Assembly: GCA_964490975.1 (NCBI GenBank)
Contig: CAZBEQ010000006.1
Span: 33,286 to 97,285, forward strand
Reading direction: 5' to 3'
Origin: DTU013 sp964490975
Lineage (GTDB): Bacteria; Bacillota; Clostridia; Acetivibrionales; DTU013
Length of the DNA: 64,000 nucleotides
A program made the position numbers and the translations under genes. Shown piece by piece: positions 42,401 to 57,400 of this stretch. The notes under the pieces were generated by a model. That model worked only from the letters and a program-made list of their open reading frames with translations. It did not search any database and was not told where the DNA came from. Within the stretch, counting starts at the first letter, position 1. Each line of letters opens with the position of its first letter.

Positions 42401-45400
42401 TATGACAGACCTCTTGGCGATTATGAATATACGATAAATGCCAGCGCCCGAAAGAGACTGACAGGAGAATGCAGCATAATGCCCGGAACGTCGCTTTCAC
42501 CGGTCGAGGTCACCATGGAAAGCCTGCCTGTGCAAATCGAATGGACCGTAATCCCGACAACGATCCAGGACGAGTACGAGGTCAAACTGAATCTGGAATT
42601 CGGCGCAAATATTCCCACACCATCATTCGGATTCGTACCTCCATGGATCAATATACCCAGAGAAGTACAGTCAACGATGGTAGTAGAAGCGCAGATCATT
42701 AACACGGGTCTGATCGCATTGACTGATGTTACCGCGCAAATAGTCCGTGAGAATGCCGCCGACACCGGCATAAGCATAATCGGAGGAGGATATATCGGAG
42801 AGATACCGGCCCACGGCAGCGTACGTCTGCAGCTCGAGGTGCAGAAGGGCGCTTATAACCTGAAATATACGGGCGCACCGAACTTTATAAGCCTGAAGGC
42901 TAACTATGTGAGTTTTGATCCTGATACCGGCCTGCCGGAAAATCCTGCAAAGATAATTACCGGAAAATTGCCGTTGTATAATCCGAGCGCAACCTCTGTA
43001 AGCGTCACAGTCAAACCGCCGGATGGAAGTCCGGCAAAGGTCGAGGAGTTCAAGATGCCTGAAGGACAGCTGACAGAGCTTGATTATCTGCTGCCTCCGC
43101 CGACGCCGCCGCAGGATGAAGGTGGAAATGGATCAAGTGTATATGAAATAGTCAAACTGACTTTGAATCAGACCGCTACTATAGAAAGACAGGCATTTGA
43201 CGCCACACTCAGGATCTCAAACGGATATCCGTCATATTCATTGCAAAATGTCAACGTACAAGTTGAACTGACAGATGCAAATGGTGAAGTCGTGCCATCA
43301 AGCATGTATGTGCTCAGATCGCTTGGGGTATCGGGAATTTCCGGTCTGGATGGTTCAGCATCGCTGCCAGCTGCAAGCGCGCTTACGGGACAGTGGCAGA
43401 TCATACCTATGAACGGACTTGGAGGCAACGATGCAGAAAACGGAAGCAAGTATTATGCATCTGCGAGGATAACTTATTATGTAAATGGAAAGTTTGTTGA
43501 AACCAGTACAGAGGGTGTAGAAATTACCATATATCCTCAGCCACAGGTGACACTGAACTACTATGTGCCTCACAAGATACTCTCCGGAGTGCCTTTCAGG
43601 CTGGGAGTCACTGCGGTCAATGATGGCAAGGGCTGGGCAAGGAACCTTTCAATAGATTCAGGCAAGCTTGAGATAACGACTAATCAATCAGGCCTGCTGA
43701 CGGAATTCGAAATAATAGGAGGCTCATGGGGTTCATCCTCCGGCGAAGGCTTCAAGCTTTCCCTTGGAGATATCCCTCCTGCCGGTGTTCTTGATGGCGA
43801 AGGGAATCCAATGGCCAACTCAGTAAGCGGTTACTGGCTCGTGCGTTGGAAGATGTATGAGGCCGGCGAGAATGAAAAGCCTTATGAGGGCGAATTCAGG
43901 AAGTTTACGGCCAACCTTACACATAAGACCTATGAAGGGGTGGAGCTTGACTCTCTCATCGTCGCCGCAAACACTGAAATAATCGGGAAGGACGGTCTGC
44001 TTGAGGACGCTGCTTCCGGTGAATCATTGGCACTCATTAACCAGGGATATACAGGCTTCCCCAACTACCTGGTGAATTTGAGAACGAACCAGAGGACGGC
44101 GATACATGTGCCGGACAACACTGTTGTTGAGGCTCCGTTATCTGACATTAACAGTATTGTAAGATTAAGAGTACCTGCGCCGGGCTTCACATTCGGAGAA
44201 AGCACTGTGAGGTATCAGGTCATAATGTTGCCTGATGAACGCCCGACAAGCTCGCTTGGTGCAGTAAAGCGTTATACTGATGTATCCGGGGCAAATGCGG
44301 TTACGCTCTCAGTCAATAATTACTGGCGAGACTATGGATATATATACATATTGGATGAGATTCCTAAAACTGCCGATGCGACAGCTTTTGTAGATAACTC
44401 ATGGTATCTTGTCGAATATGGAGTGGGAGCGGTCATAAACTCAGTTGAGTACGGAAGAAGTTATGATACGGGTGATCCTGACAGACCGGGAATCGCTTAT
44501 TATGACATCGGTGTTCAGCCAAACCCGGGTGAAACAATAAGCGTAAGGGCCCAACTAGAAAACAAGGGCAAGTATTCTGTAGAAAATGCCGCTGTTTACT
44601 TCGAAGCTGTGAAGGATGGAAGAAGAGTCGCTATAGGAACAAGCAATTCCGCGACTCTGCTCCCCGGAGAGGCAAGGTACTTCTATCAGCAGTTTATAAC
44701 ACAGGGTACAGTTACAGATACATCGGGAGCCGCTGTGGAGTTCCTGAGCGGAGAATGGACGCTGAGGGCTGTATTGTCTGAAGATGGACAGGAAAATGAA
44801 ACAATAAAGCGTGAAACGCTTATGGTCATCAATACACCTCCTGTTGTAGTTGCAGCAGATATCGCAAATGCTGTCGCCGGTCAGAAGGTATACTTTGACG
44901 CATCAAGATCATATGATCCGGACGGCTATATTGTCAATTATCTATGGGAGTTTGGCGACGGTTCGTCTGCAAATGGCATCACCGCTTCACATACATATCT
45001 TTCAGGCGGATCAAGAAAGGTGAAGCTGACTGTTACCGATAATAATCTGACAGTAACCACGCTTGAAATAATGGTTACTGTTGAAGATTACCGTGCTGAT
45101 CTGAAGGTCACCAGGAACGATGGCAACCAGTTCTCGGGTATAGAGTTCCTTAAGGATGGCGTCGTGACAGCCAGAAATGAGCTGCAGGAAGGCGACAGTG
45201 TCAAGGTAAGGGGATATATCTACAATGAACCTAATACCAGCGGCAACAGCGTGGATGTAAACGGAAAATTCTATGTCGGATTCTATGTGGATTACAAGTA
45301 CAGAGCCTATCAGGTATATGATGCTTCGGCAGCCGGCGCAGACATTGTTAAGGACGGGATCCGCTCAGTGGAGTTCGATTGGACCGTTCCTGCCGGCAAT

Positions 45401-48400
45401 CACATAGTTACCGTTATTGCCAATGACTTTGGCAAGATGATAGATGAAAGGAACCATGATAATAACAGGCTCGATATCCAGGCCGGAGCGGGACAGGTTA
45501 ACTTCCCTGATCTGGAGGCAGTACAGGAGGATACTGGTGATGGTATGAAGGATACCTTTGCCGTCGACTGTGATGGCAAGGTTTCTTACAAGAGTGCAGT
45601 ACCGATGTCGATAAAGGTCAAAAACACAGGAACAGCTGCAGCAGGAGCCTTTGCGGTCAGCTTCTTCGCAAACGGCCGGATGGTTGCCACTGAACGTGTG
45701 GAAGGTGGTCTTGCTGCGGGCTCGCAAATCACAGTAAGCAGCTTCTTCAGACCGGAAGCCGGTGGTGAGTATGAGTTTACGGCTGTTGTTGACGGACCGG
45801 GCAATTATGTCATCGAGTCTTCAGAAACAAACAACAGGATGTCTCTCAAGAAGAGCATCGATATGATATATCCCGACCTTACACTCGATGGAATGTCTAT
45901 AACTCCGGCATCAGGACAGCTGAACCAGAATGAGCCGGTCACAGTCACTGTGAACCTTTTGAATCAGGGCAGTGCAGTTGAAAATGATGAAATTGAGCTG
46001 ACCTTCTATGCTGACAGGACATACCTCGGAATGGTCAATAAGTCAGCTATTGCAGCGGATGGGACGGTTCCGGTATCCTTTGTATGGAAGAAGCCCGTAT
46101 CCGGCGGAAAAAACATTACAGTAAAGGTAAATGAAAGAAATACTGTAATTGAAAGCAATATAGCAAATAATGAAAAATCTGTGGCGTTTTCCGGAGAAAT
46201 AACTGCTTTGCTCCCAGGGCTGAGCATTACTGCAATAAGTACAGAGGACGCTTCGCAATCGCAGGATATTTCACTGGGTGAGGCGGTAACTACAAAGGTT
46301 ACTGTGGTTAACAACGGAACAGCTCCTACTGTGCCGTTTACAGTGACATTGTTTGCAAATGGTTTCAAAAAGTCCGAAAAAGCATTTACAGGAATACTCA
46401 ATCCGGGGCAATCTGCCGAAATCGTGATGCCGTCATGGAATGCCGACCTGCTGCCAACAGGTGCGTATACTCTTACGGCCTATGCTGACAGCGAAATGGT
46501 TATGAGGCTTTCAGACCGCGGAACAGCGGCTGCAACAGCCATACTGGAAGTATCGGGAGGGTACCGCCTGACTGCCGGTCTCATAGATGCTGTCATATCT
46601 GATGGAACAGCCGTATTTAATGCCGTGTTGAGCGACACGGATATTAATCTTGCACCTGTAGAGGACGCGCAGCTTACATATGCCGTATATAGCGGAGCCG
46701 AACTGGCTGAAGAACCTGCTGATGGAGCGGCAGCTTCCGGAAGCTTGTCATACAATGCAAATACCGGCAGGTATACAGGCAAATACAAGTTTGAGAGCCT
46801 GCCTGTCGGCGACTATACCGTATTCTACAAGGCGCTCCTCAAGGACGGCGCTACATTGGCAGGGACTGCGAAACAGCAGCTCAAATGCAGGAATGATTTT
46901 GAAATAACCATCAACACAGTGGATAACACAGATGTTTCAAAGACACAGTTTGCAGCCGGAGAAGACATCGTTGTCAAAGGTAATGTTACAGGCGCCGGTG
47001 TAAATAACAAGGTACTGCTTCGCATAATAGGCGAAGAGGAATGGAAGATGCTTGTACCATGTGATGCAAGCGGTGATTTCAATTATCTGTTCGATCTGCC
47101 CGGAGATTTTGGCGGAAGCTATACAGTCAAAGCAACGGCAAGTATAGAAGGAATAACAAAGACAAGCGAGTCCAGAGTGTTTACTGTAGAAGGCGCATAT
47201 CTTAGTCTGCCGGCAGAGTTGACTGTGGTACAGGGAAAAACTGCTGTGATCGCGGGTACCGTAGGAAATGTTGGAACCATGGAAATCAGCAGTGTAAGCG
47301 CTTCCGGAAACCTGGCGGTATCCGGAATAACAGCCGGACTTGGTAATATGCAGCCATTGGCCAGCCTTCAGACAGGTGAAAGCAAACCTGTCGAGTTGAC
47401 AGTCAGCGCTGCTAAAGCTGCTGTCCCCGGTGAATACACGCTTGAGCTGACGACGGCCTGGACGGCAAATCTCACTCAGAGATCCCGGACACAGACGATA
47501 AAGCTCACGGTAGTCGGTGCTGAAGCAATAATGTCTGTCACAGTGCTTTCAAACAGGGAAGCAGACGGCTGCCCGGCAAAATCAACTATAGTAACGGCAG
47601 TCAGGCCCGGTGATACAGTCAGCCAGACTGTCAGGATAACAAATGACGGAACAAAACCAATCACCGGCTTCAGGGCTGAAACCAGGGAGAAGTTCCCTTG
47701 GACCAGCATCACGACAAATGGCGTGACAGAGATACTGCCCTTGTCAGATGGGCTTTCGCTCAGGGATGCCGGCGCAAAGGCCATAGTATCGATGCTTATA
47801 GCTCCGGGCTCCATTGTGCAGGAGGGCTATTATGAGGATGAACTGATACTGAATGCCGATGATATGGATGAGGTCCGTATTCCGGTAGCTATCAATGTAG
47901 GCGCGGAAAACCAGGGCACAGTGGTATTCGAAGTGCGTGACGGCAGGCAGACGGCTCTCGAGGGCATCCAGGTGGAGCTTACAGGGCCTGAAGCAGAGGA
48001 GGGCCAGCAGGCTTCATTACGAATAATTGAAGGTGTAACTGCCGATGGTTCCGGGGTAGATATAAATGACAGCGAGAGCGACCGTCAGGGTAAATTGAAG
48101 GGACAGGTCAGATTTGACAATATACCTGCAGGACTATACAAGATAAGCGTCACTGGTGATGCAATAACCCCTTATACAGCAACTGTCGATGTTCAGGCAG
48201 CTGTGAATCTTAAGGAGCAGATAATCACAGTGAAGGAAATGCCCTTCACAGTGGGCTTTGATGCAGAGACGATTTTGAACTCAGAGGCTTCGGCAGTTAA
48301 TGCAGGCAACTATGCCAGCGCTCTTTACAACATGAAGAATGCAGCTTATACAAACAAGGAAACTGCGATAGTTTCCAACTTCCCGGGTGATGAAGCGGAG

Positions 48401-51400
48401 TTCTATTATCTGGCAGCGCAGGTACGCGGCGGCATAGCCGTTACCAATCCTTCGGAAGAAACACCGATATACGGAGTAACGGTCTCTATAGACAACACGG
48501 GCAGCGGACTTGCGGATGGAACCTTCCTGCTGAATACGCCTGCGGGCCGTGTGGCGAGCAGAGAACTGGGAAGCCTAAATCCCGGAGATATTAAGGATAT
48601 CAACTGGGTTGCATCTACAGATAATTTCTACTATAGGGCAATACTCGGCGAGCCAGATGAAAACGGCAGCTTTACAGTCAGCTTCGACGATGGAGTAGTA
48701 GTGCCGCAAAAGAACATCACGGCATGGATCAGCGAAGTCGATTATTTCGGCGGAGGATATCTTGCAATGGTATCCTATGATCCCGGGACAAGTAGCGGAG
48801 TATTCAGGACATCGGTAAAGGATGATGAAGGCAAGTATATAATGCCATCCAATGAGGTTCCTGTTTACACAGACGAGACTGAATTCTCCTTCATTATCAG
48901 AGTGGCCGGAACTGCTTTAATAGAAAATGTCCCTACCGCGTTAAACTGTGATGTGCCTGTAACGGTAAGGTATCTGCCCAACTCGGCGTATCTGGAATCT
49001 GAATCCGGTACAATAACAAGGATGGATACCAAATACAAAGGACTTTTTGCAGGAACGTCGGTCAAGGACAGCAAGAATTTCAGCAGAGGCTTTATATCGA
49101 AATTTACTAAGAATTCAAATAAGCCTGAAAAGCTGGGTGATGCCCTTAGCGATTTTGGATTTGCGCAGAATGTTTCTATAGAGAAGCAGAGCACTAAACT
49201 GAATTTCAAACTGAAGAACCCATCAGCGATAGATTATATGCAAAGTATCAGGATTACACTGAATGTGTCGGACGGAATGCCAAACACATACGGAACGATT
49301 GGCAAGGGAGCAAGACTGATTACCTCGCTCGCCGGACCTGTTGCAAGCATTAAGACTTCGGGAGACGCAGACGCTGAGTTTGACGGCAATTCCGGAGTCC
49401 TGACAATCGATGAACTGGCGCCGGGTGAAGAACTGCTGGCTGATTTCACAATAGTGCCTCCTGAAGGTTTGAACACATATTACAGTGAGCTGAAGGAAAT
49501 GTATGATAACTATTCAGAGCTCTTCGGAGATCTAGATCCGGGTGTGGCAAAAATCTACTCATGGCTGGATTACAACTTTGAAACCAGCACTTCGTCCATT
49601 GACGATCCGGGACATCTGAACGGCAGCTCTGAAACGACCAGCGGAGTAACTTCTGTCAGAAGCATCGACGTGCAGCCGGAGTCAAAGATATATCTCAGCT
49701 ATGAGCTTATACCTACAGAAACACCTGATCAGTATATACTCAGGGTAAATGCCACCAATATAGGTGAAGGAACTGCATATGGGCTTGCGGTATCACCTCC
49801 GGATATCCCGCTGGAGGGTGGGGCTGCCAAAGTATTAAGCAGCATGTCCTACAAGGAAGGGATCAACTGGAGCGGCGGCGATCTGCTGCTGGGCGATATT
49901 GTACCCGGTGAAACGACACATGGAGAGTTTACGATATTTGCTCCAGGCATACAAGATTGGACCAACCTGCCGGGCCTTGCGGTCAAGACAAGACAGGAAG
50001 GCAATATAGTAATTGCGCCAATGTCACTGCAAAGCTACAATAGTGAGCAGTTTGCGGAAGTGATCGATCAGATCATAGAAGAGCTTGAAAAAATGCATGG
50101 AAATATCGACGGTACAGTGGAGAAGATGGGGAGTGATCTGACGACGGCGGTAACAGACACTGACAAATACTTCTTCAATGTACTTGTAGCTGAGGCAACG
50201 ACATACGGACTTGATGCCGTATCAAAGACAGCTGCTGTTATAGGTGATATGGCAGGCTGGAAGAGCTCCTACGAAAAAATGCAAAAGGGACTTACCAAGC
50301 TTGGGGAGAACTTTACAAAATATAAGGACAAGCTGGCAAAAATGAAAGCCGGCGACTACAGTATAATAAGCACGGAGGCCAGGAATGCAAAGGAATATCT
50401 CAATAACGTAGTAAAACAGATGAAGTCCGTGGATGCCTCCATGCTCAAGGTCGATAAGCTTAAGAAATGGTTCGATTCCGTCAATTGGGAAGATAAGTTC
50501 GGTGAATTGGACCAGTACAAGAATATAGTCGGAAGAGCGATGGCAAATCTCAGTGGCACTCCGGTCGAACTGGAGGATTATCAGACTAAGTTGAAATCGT
50601 CCTTTGAAAATGCTCAAAGGTCTGCGCAGGAGGGCGTTGCGGCTGCCAATGCCACAACGGATGAGACCAGGAAGGCGCATCGTGATCTGGCTGTTTCATA
50701 CCAGCAGAAGTCAGCGCAGGATATGGATGAAGCATTGGAGCTTTATGGCAAATTGTATAAAAAGGCTGAGGCAGAAAAGGACCAGAAAGCCCTCGAAGGC
50801 TTAAGAACAATGAACGCGCAGGGGCAGGCCATACTGAAGGACAGCAGCGCTCTGGCCGCAGCTTCTGTTACAAATGCGCAGAAGGTAACTGATCTTGGTA
50901 TAGGAATAATGTCTGCAAGACAGCTGCTCAATGGAAGCGAGACGAACAACATACTGGCCCGGCTTGGGACGGACCTTACACTCCAGAAAGTCCTTGGAGT
51001 TGATTCCGAGGCGATCATCGGCGTGTTCGATGCTATCGACAAAAACGGACTGGTGAGCTGGAAGAGCTTCCAGGCAGGCATCAACATACTGGACAAGGAA
51101 ACCTTCAAGCTCGGAGACACTGCGGATAACCTGATAGCTATAGGAAATAATATCCAAATACAGGAGATCAGCTCTATCGCTCCAATGTGGGTCAAAAAAA
51201 TAGGAAATCTTCCAAGGGCGGCGACACAAACAGACATGTCTGCAAATGCTCTTGCAGAGCTCCTTCTGGGAACACTTAACGGCAGAACTGATGTAGGCGG
51301 AAAAACAGAAGACTTTATCAATGACTTCAAGCAGGAACTGAACAATTATCCCGAGAACTCCGACAGAGTTAAGTTCCTTGTAAAAACTGCAGTTTCAGCC

Positions 51401-54400
51401 ATGAATGTGCCTGTTGTCGATGACGAGTCATACTACCAAAAGATAGAGCAGCTTAAAAACAGCGGCGAGAACTACAGCCCGATTGCCGTATACAACGCTG
51501 CAGCTGAAGGCGCAGTAAGATATATGGAACTTAATGAGATCTCAGTCAACGCTCAGCTTATCCTTCTGGAAACAAAGCAGCTTCTTGAGGGGTATAAACA
51601 GAACATAAGTGAGACGACCTCATATTATCCTGCAAGGGTTCTGCTTGATTATCTCAGGAGCATCAACAAGCAGCTGGAATATACATATGCAAACAGGGAT
51701 AGTGAAAACAACATAGTGAAGCTGCCTGATGCAAGAATCGGCAGATACAGGGACATATGGGTATACCAGGGCAATGACGGCGATCTGGTACCTGATAAGA
51801 TTGATTTCAAGGAATTATATCAGTCAACGGTATCACTTAATTCAGCGCTGGCGAAGGGTTACACGGATGTTGCCTCCAGATGGGATATGAATATGTACAA
51901 GACTGCTATCATGGTAAACGCCATCGCAGGCGCTGCTCTGGCCTTCGGAAGCGGAACGGGCGCTGCAGCAGCAGGGTTGCTGAGCAATTATGCCGGTTCC
52001 TTCGCAGATGCAGTGACAGGACCGTGGGCGAAATCCCTTGACGAGGCGGACAAGACCAGCGCTGAGCTTGTTGTACGGTCTGCTGCCGAACTGTATGTCA
52101 ATACCGGAATATCGGCTGCAAAGAGCTTTGAAGTGGCAAAATCCGTTAATTCAGTCTTTAAGGCAGTGGATGAGTGGAGAAAGATCGACCCTCCGATACC
52201 GGTAACGGTTCTTGCTATTGATGTAACAGACATCAAAGTTGATGACAACAAGGAATTCGGGTTCGGAACAGCTGTGATAAATGTACGGAATGATCATACA
52301 GGAGCAGTAAGTATAGCTCCAAGGATACAGATAATGGACAGCAAAGGCATCATATATACAGCCGACACGGCTAACGCTCTGGTGGCGTCAGGAGAAAGCA
52401 GCGTATTCACAGCGCAGATCGCAGCGCCGAAAGCCACGCTCAGGGATCCCGCAGGCTTTGATATGTATGTCAGCTTTGAACTTGCTGAACCGTCCTCCAT
52501 GTCGATAGCCGGTCTGCATGGACCTTATGTTAAGCACTTCATGTCCGGCAACAAGGAACAGATAGAGGCAATGCGCGCGAACTACGAATATGCTGTTCCA
52601 AGAAGCGGATATCTGGGAGGCAGCGGCAATCCGGCAGCTGAAACCGTTACATTTACGGCAGGCAACGGAATGTCGGAAATGAGGATCTTCCTTGCGGCTC
52701 TTGACGGCAGCAATCTCGGCATGACAGTCAGCGGCAGCGGAGCTGATGTGGCGGAAGCAAGAAGTATAGTAAATGAAGGTGACCTGCTGATAATCAAAAA
52801 TCCATCCGGCAGTTACTCGGTGACAGTACAGGGCGATCCTTCAAATGAAGAGTTCTATACCCTTCAGATAGGACAGCTTCCTGATATGGGAACAGTATTT
52901 GATGCTGTTGACCCCGGAACTATAATTGCTGAAACGACAGGCACTGCGAATACTCTGAAGGTCAGGTCTGAGCTTCAGGTGTTTGAAAGCTCAGGAAACG
53001 GCAGGCTTGACAGCGTTGACTTCGGGGTGACAGAATTTAAAGCTCCTGATGGATCATCACTGGCCCTGCCGGCTATGGGCGTACGAATATATGGGAAGAC
53101 AGCTGAAGATAGCACAGATTTCTCGGTTGATGCAGGCAGCGGAAAGCTGTTTGTTACAGAATTCTCGATACCGGATAACCTGTCGGAGGGCAGCTACAGT
53201 ATAGGTTTGAGGGTAACTGTTGCCGGCAGCGGACTGAATGCGAACCTTGACAGTATTCTTGGGGCTTCCGGCAAGGGAACGCCATGGGTCAGGAACGATG
53301 GTGACGGTAGCTACAGCAGAGTATTTACGGTACCTCTTGAGGTAAGGCCGGCCGAAGCAGTGCCTGCTCCGACGACGGTAAGCTATGAAGGTGCTGCAGT
53401 GCCGGAAAGCAACAGCCTGACACTTGGCAGCGCGGACAGCGTTCTGAACGTAAGTGGTACGATTGAACCGGGCAAGCTTGCGGTGCTGTTTGCTGATGAT
53501 GTTCCGGTTGACATAATGATACCGGATAGCTTCGGTAATTTCAGCGGCTCATATGATTTTTATCCAAGGCAGGATGCATATAAGGTATATCTCAAGGGTG
53601 CAGATCTTAATGCCAAATACAGTGATGCCATAGTGGCTGAAATCACGCTGCAGGTCAATCAGGCGGCGGACGATTCGGAACCTGTGATCTCACTTGTCAG
53701 CCCGGCAAACGGAGTTACTCTTGAAAATGACCTAGCCAGAATCATATTTACGGCTGAAGATATTATGGGCTCTGTGCAAAATGTTACACTGAAATTAGAT
53801 GGAGTCGATTTGTCGGACGGGATGTATATAGACAGCTTCGGACGCTACAACTGTGATCTTGTCGGAGGCCTTAATAATGGAGCGCATACTCTGGTAATAA
53901 CTGCAACAGACAGTTCCAACACAGCAACGCTCAATGCGACCTTCAGTACGGCAGGACAGCCTGATCTGACGTTCAATGTGACAAATGGCGCAGGAGCGAA
54001 TGCGGAAATAGTTGGGGCTACCGGCAAGAGTGCAGTTCTGAATGGCGAAGGAACGGCAGTCATCGGCCTTTCAAACGGCACATACCAGTATACGGTAACC
54101 AAGGCCGGATACAGGAACTATACAGGCAGTGTCTTGGTCAATGGCAATATAACTGTTGGGACAATAACATTAAAGGCTTTATACGATGCGGCATTTACAG
54201 TTAAGGAATCTGACAATGTAACACCGATAAGCGGCGCGCTTGTCAGTATAACAGGCACAAGCGCTGATGGCGCGGAGTCCTCAACGGGTGTTACAGGAGC
54301 AGATGGGGCAGCTGCTGTCAGCCTTATTGACGGAAGCTACAGCTATCAGGTATCAAAAGCGGGTTATGTAACATCGACACCGCAGGTATTTGATGTCAGC

Positions 54401-57400
54401 GGAGGAAATGTCACAGGTCTGGGAATTACGCTGGTAGAGCAGGCGGAAGCTGATGCGGCAGCATTCAGGACAACACATGCGACAATACTGGCTGAGAATG
54501 TCGGCAATGTAGTTATAAGTGATAAAGCAGCTCTTACGGCTGCACTGAATGCATATGGACAGTTAAGTGAAGCGGCGAAGGCTAAACTGACGGCTGAGAA
54601 ATCATTGTTGGACAGCTTGACCTTAAGAATAGCGGATCTGGAAGCGGCTGCAGCGGTAGATGCTATGATAAGCAATCTGCTTGTAGAATCGGCTCTAACA
54701 CTTGATGACAGTGATGAGGTTCTTGCGGCACGTGGCGCATATAACGGATTGACGCCTGAACGGCAGAGCCTGGTAACAGAGCTTGCGATGCTGACAGCGG
54801 CAGAGGTTAGGATAGCTGACCTGCAGGCGGAAGCAAATGCAGCAGCATTTAAGACAACACATGCAATAATACTTGCGAAGAACACAGGTGTGTTGCAAAT
54901 CTGTGATAAAACAGCACTTACATCAGCTCAGACAGCATATGGATTGCTTAGTGCGGCAGCCAAGGCCAAGCTAACAGCCGAAAAGACATTGTTGGATGGA
55001 CTTGCTGAGAAGATGGCGGACCTTGAAGCGGCAGCAGCAGTAGATTCATTGATAAGCGGACTGCCTGCAGAATCATCTCTGACACTTGCCTATAAAGCTG
55101 CAGTTGTAGCGGCAAGGAGTGCATATAACGGATTGACACCAGCACAGCAGAGTCTTGTAACAGGCCTTGCAACGCTGGTAGCAGCAGAGGCGAAGATAGC
55201 TGATCTTGAAGCAGCAGCCGCAGTAGATGCACTAATAAGCGTACTGCCTGCAGAATCATCTCTTACACTTGATGACAGTGATGAGGTTCTTGCGGCACGT
55301 AACGCATATAATGGATTGACACAGGCACAGCAGAGCCTTGTGGCAGGCCTTGCTACTTTGACAGCGGCAGAGGCGAAGATAGCTGACCTGCAAGCGGAAG
55401 CTGATGCGGCAACGTTCAGGACAACACATGCGACAATACTGGCTGAGAATGTCGGTACGGTAGAAATAGGTGATGAAGAAGCTGTGACAAATGCTCTGGG
55501 TGCATATGAACTGTTGAGTGTGACGGCCAAAGCCAAGGTGACAGTTCAGAAGGCATTGCTGGACGACCTGAAGACGAAGATAACAGACCTGAAGGCAGCG
55601 GCAGCAGTAGATGCACTAATAAGTTCACTGCCTGCTGTATCATCTCTTACACTTGATGACAGTGATGAGGTTCTTGCGGTACGTAACGCATATAACGGAT
55701 TGACACCAGCACAGCAGAGCCTTGTGGCAGGCCTTGCTGCACTGACAGCGGCGGAGGCGAAGATAGTTGACCTGCAAGCGGAAGCAGATGCGGCAACGTT
55801 CAGGACAGCACATACAGCTGTTCTGGCAGAAACCACAGGTACTGTAGGAATTGGTGATGAGTCGGCCGTGACAGCGGCTCTTGCAGCATATGATCTGCTG
55901 AGTGCAGCAGCCAAAGCAAAGGTGGCAGTTCAGAAGGCATTGCTGGATGACCTTGCGGCAAAGATAACAGACTTGAAGGCAGCGGCAGCGGTAGATGCAT
56001 TGATAGGCGGACTGCCTGCAGCATCAGCCTTTACTCTTGATAATGCGGGTGCAGTTGGGACAGCACGCGGCGCATATAACGGATTGACACCAGCACAGCA
56101 GAGTCTTGTAGCAGATCTTGCGACACTGGTGACGGCAGAGGCGAAGATAGCTGACCTTCAGGCGGAAGCAGATGCAACAGCATTCAGGACAGCTAATACA
56201 GCAATACTGGCTGAAACCGAAGGTACGTTGGAAATCAGTGATAAAACAGCACTTACGTCAGCTCAGACAGCATATGGATCCCTGAGTGCGGTAGCTAAAG
56301 CCAAGCTTACAACCGAAAAGACATTATTGGATGGACTTGTTTCAAAGATAGCGGATCTGGAGGCTGCGGCAGCGGTAGATGCATTGATAGGCGGACTGCC
56401 TGCAGCATCAGCTTTGACACTCGCCAATAAAGTAGCAGTTGAAGCGGCCCGCAGCGCATATGATGGATTGACATCAGCTCGGCAGAGTCTGGTAATGGGT
56501 CTTGCCACATTGGCTGCGGCAGAGACGAAGATAGCCGACCTTGAAGCTGCGGCAGCAGTAGATGCATTAATAAGCGGACTGCCTGCGGTATCGTCTCTGA
56601 CATTGGCCAATAAAGCTGCAGTTGTAGCGGCAAGGAGCGCATATAACGGATTGACACCAACACGGCAGGGTCATGTAACAGGCCTTGCAACGCTGGCAGC
56701 AGCTGAGACGAAGATTGCAGACCTTGAAGCAGTGGCAGTGGTAGATGCTTTGATAGGCGCACTGCCTGCTGTATCATCTCTTACACTTGATGACAGTGAT
56801 GAGGTTCTTGCGGCACGTAACGCATATAATGGATTGACACAGGCACAGCAGAGCCTTGTGGCAGGCCTTGCTACTTTGACAGCGGCAGAGGCGAAGATAG
56901 CTGACCTGCAAGCGGAAGCTGATGCGGCAACGTTCAGGACAACACATGCGACAATACTGGCTGAGAATGTCGGTACGGTAGAAATAGGTGATGAAGAAGC
57001 TGTGACAAATGCTCTGGGTGCATATGAACTGTTGAGTGCGGCGGCTAAAGCCAAGGTGACAGTTCAGAAGGCATTGCTGAACGACCTGAAGACGAAGATA
57101 GCTGATCTTAAGGCAGCGGCAGCAGTAGATGCGAAGATAAACGCACTTCCTGCCGTGAATTCGCTGACACTCGATAACGCGGGCGCAGTTGAGACAGCCC
57201 GGAGTGCATATAATGGATTGACACCGGCACGGCAGAGTCTGGTAACAGTGCTTACGACGCTGACAGCGGCAGAAGCCAGGATAGCAGATCTTAAGGCGGA
57301 AGCTGATGCGGCATTGTTCAGAACGACCTATGTGGCCCTTCTGGCAGAGACCACCGATACAGTAGTAATAAGCGATAAAGCAGCTTTAACGGCGGCATTG

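Noticed and set aside
51010..51070. EF-hand/dockerin-like segment (DAIDKNGLVSW) in the helical insert
   Set aside because: Only one loop-like match, lacking the second calcium-binding repeat and the conserved dockerin spacing.
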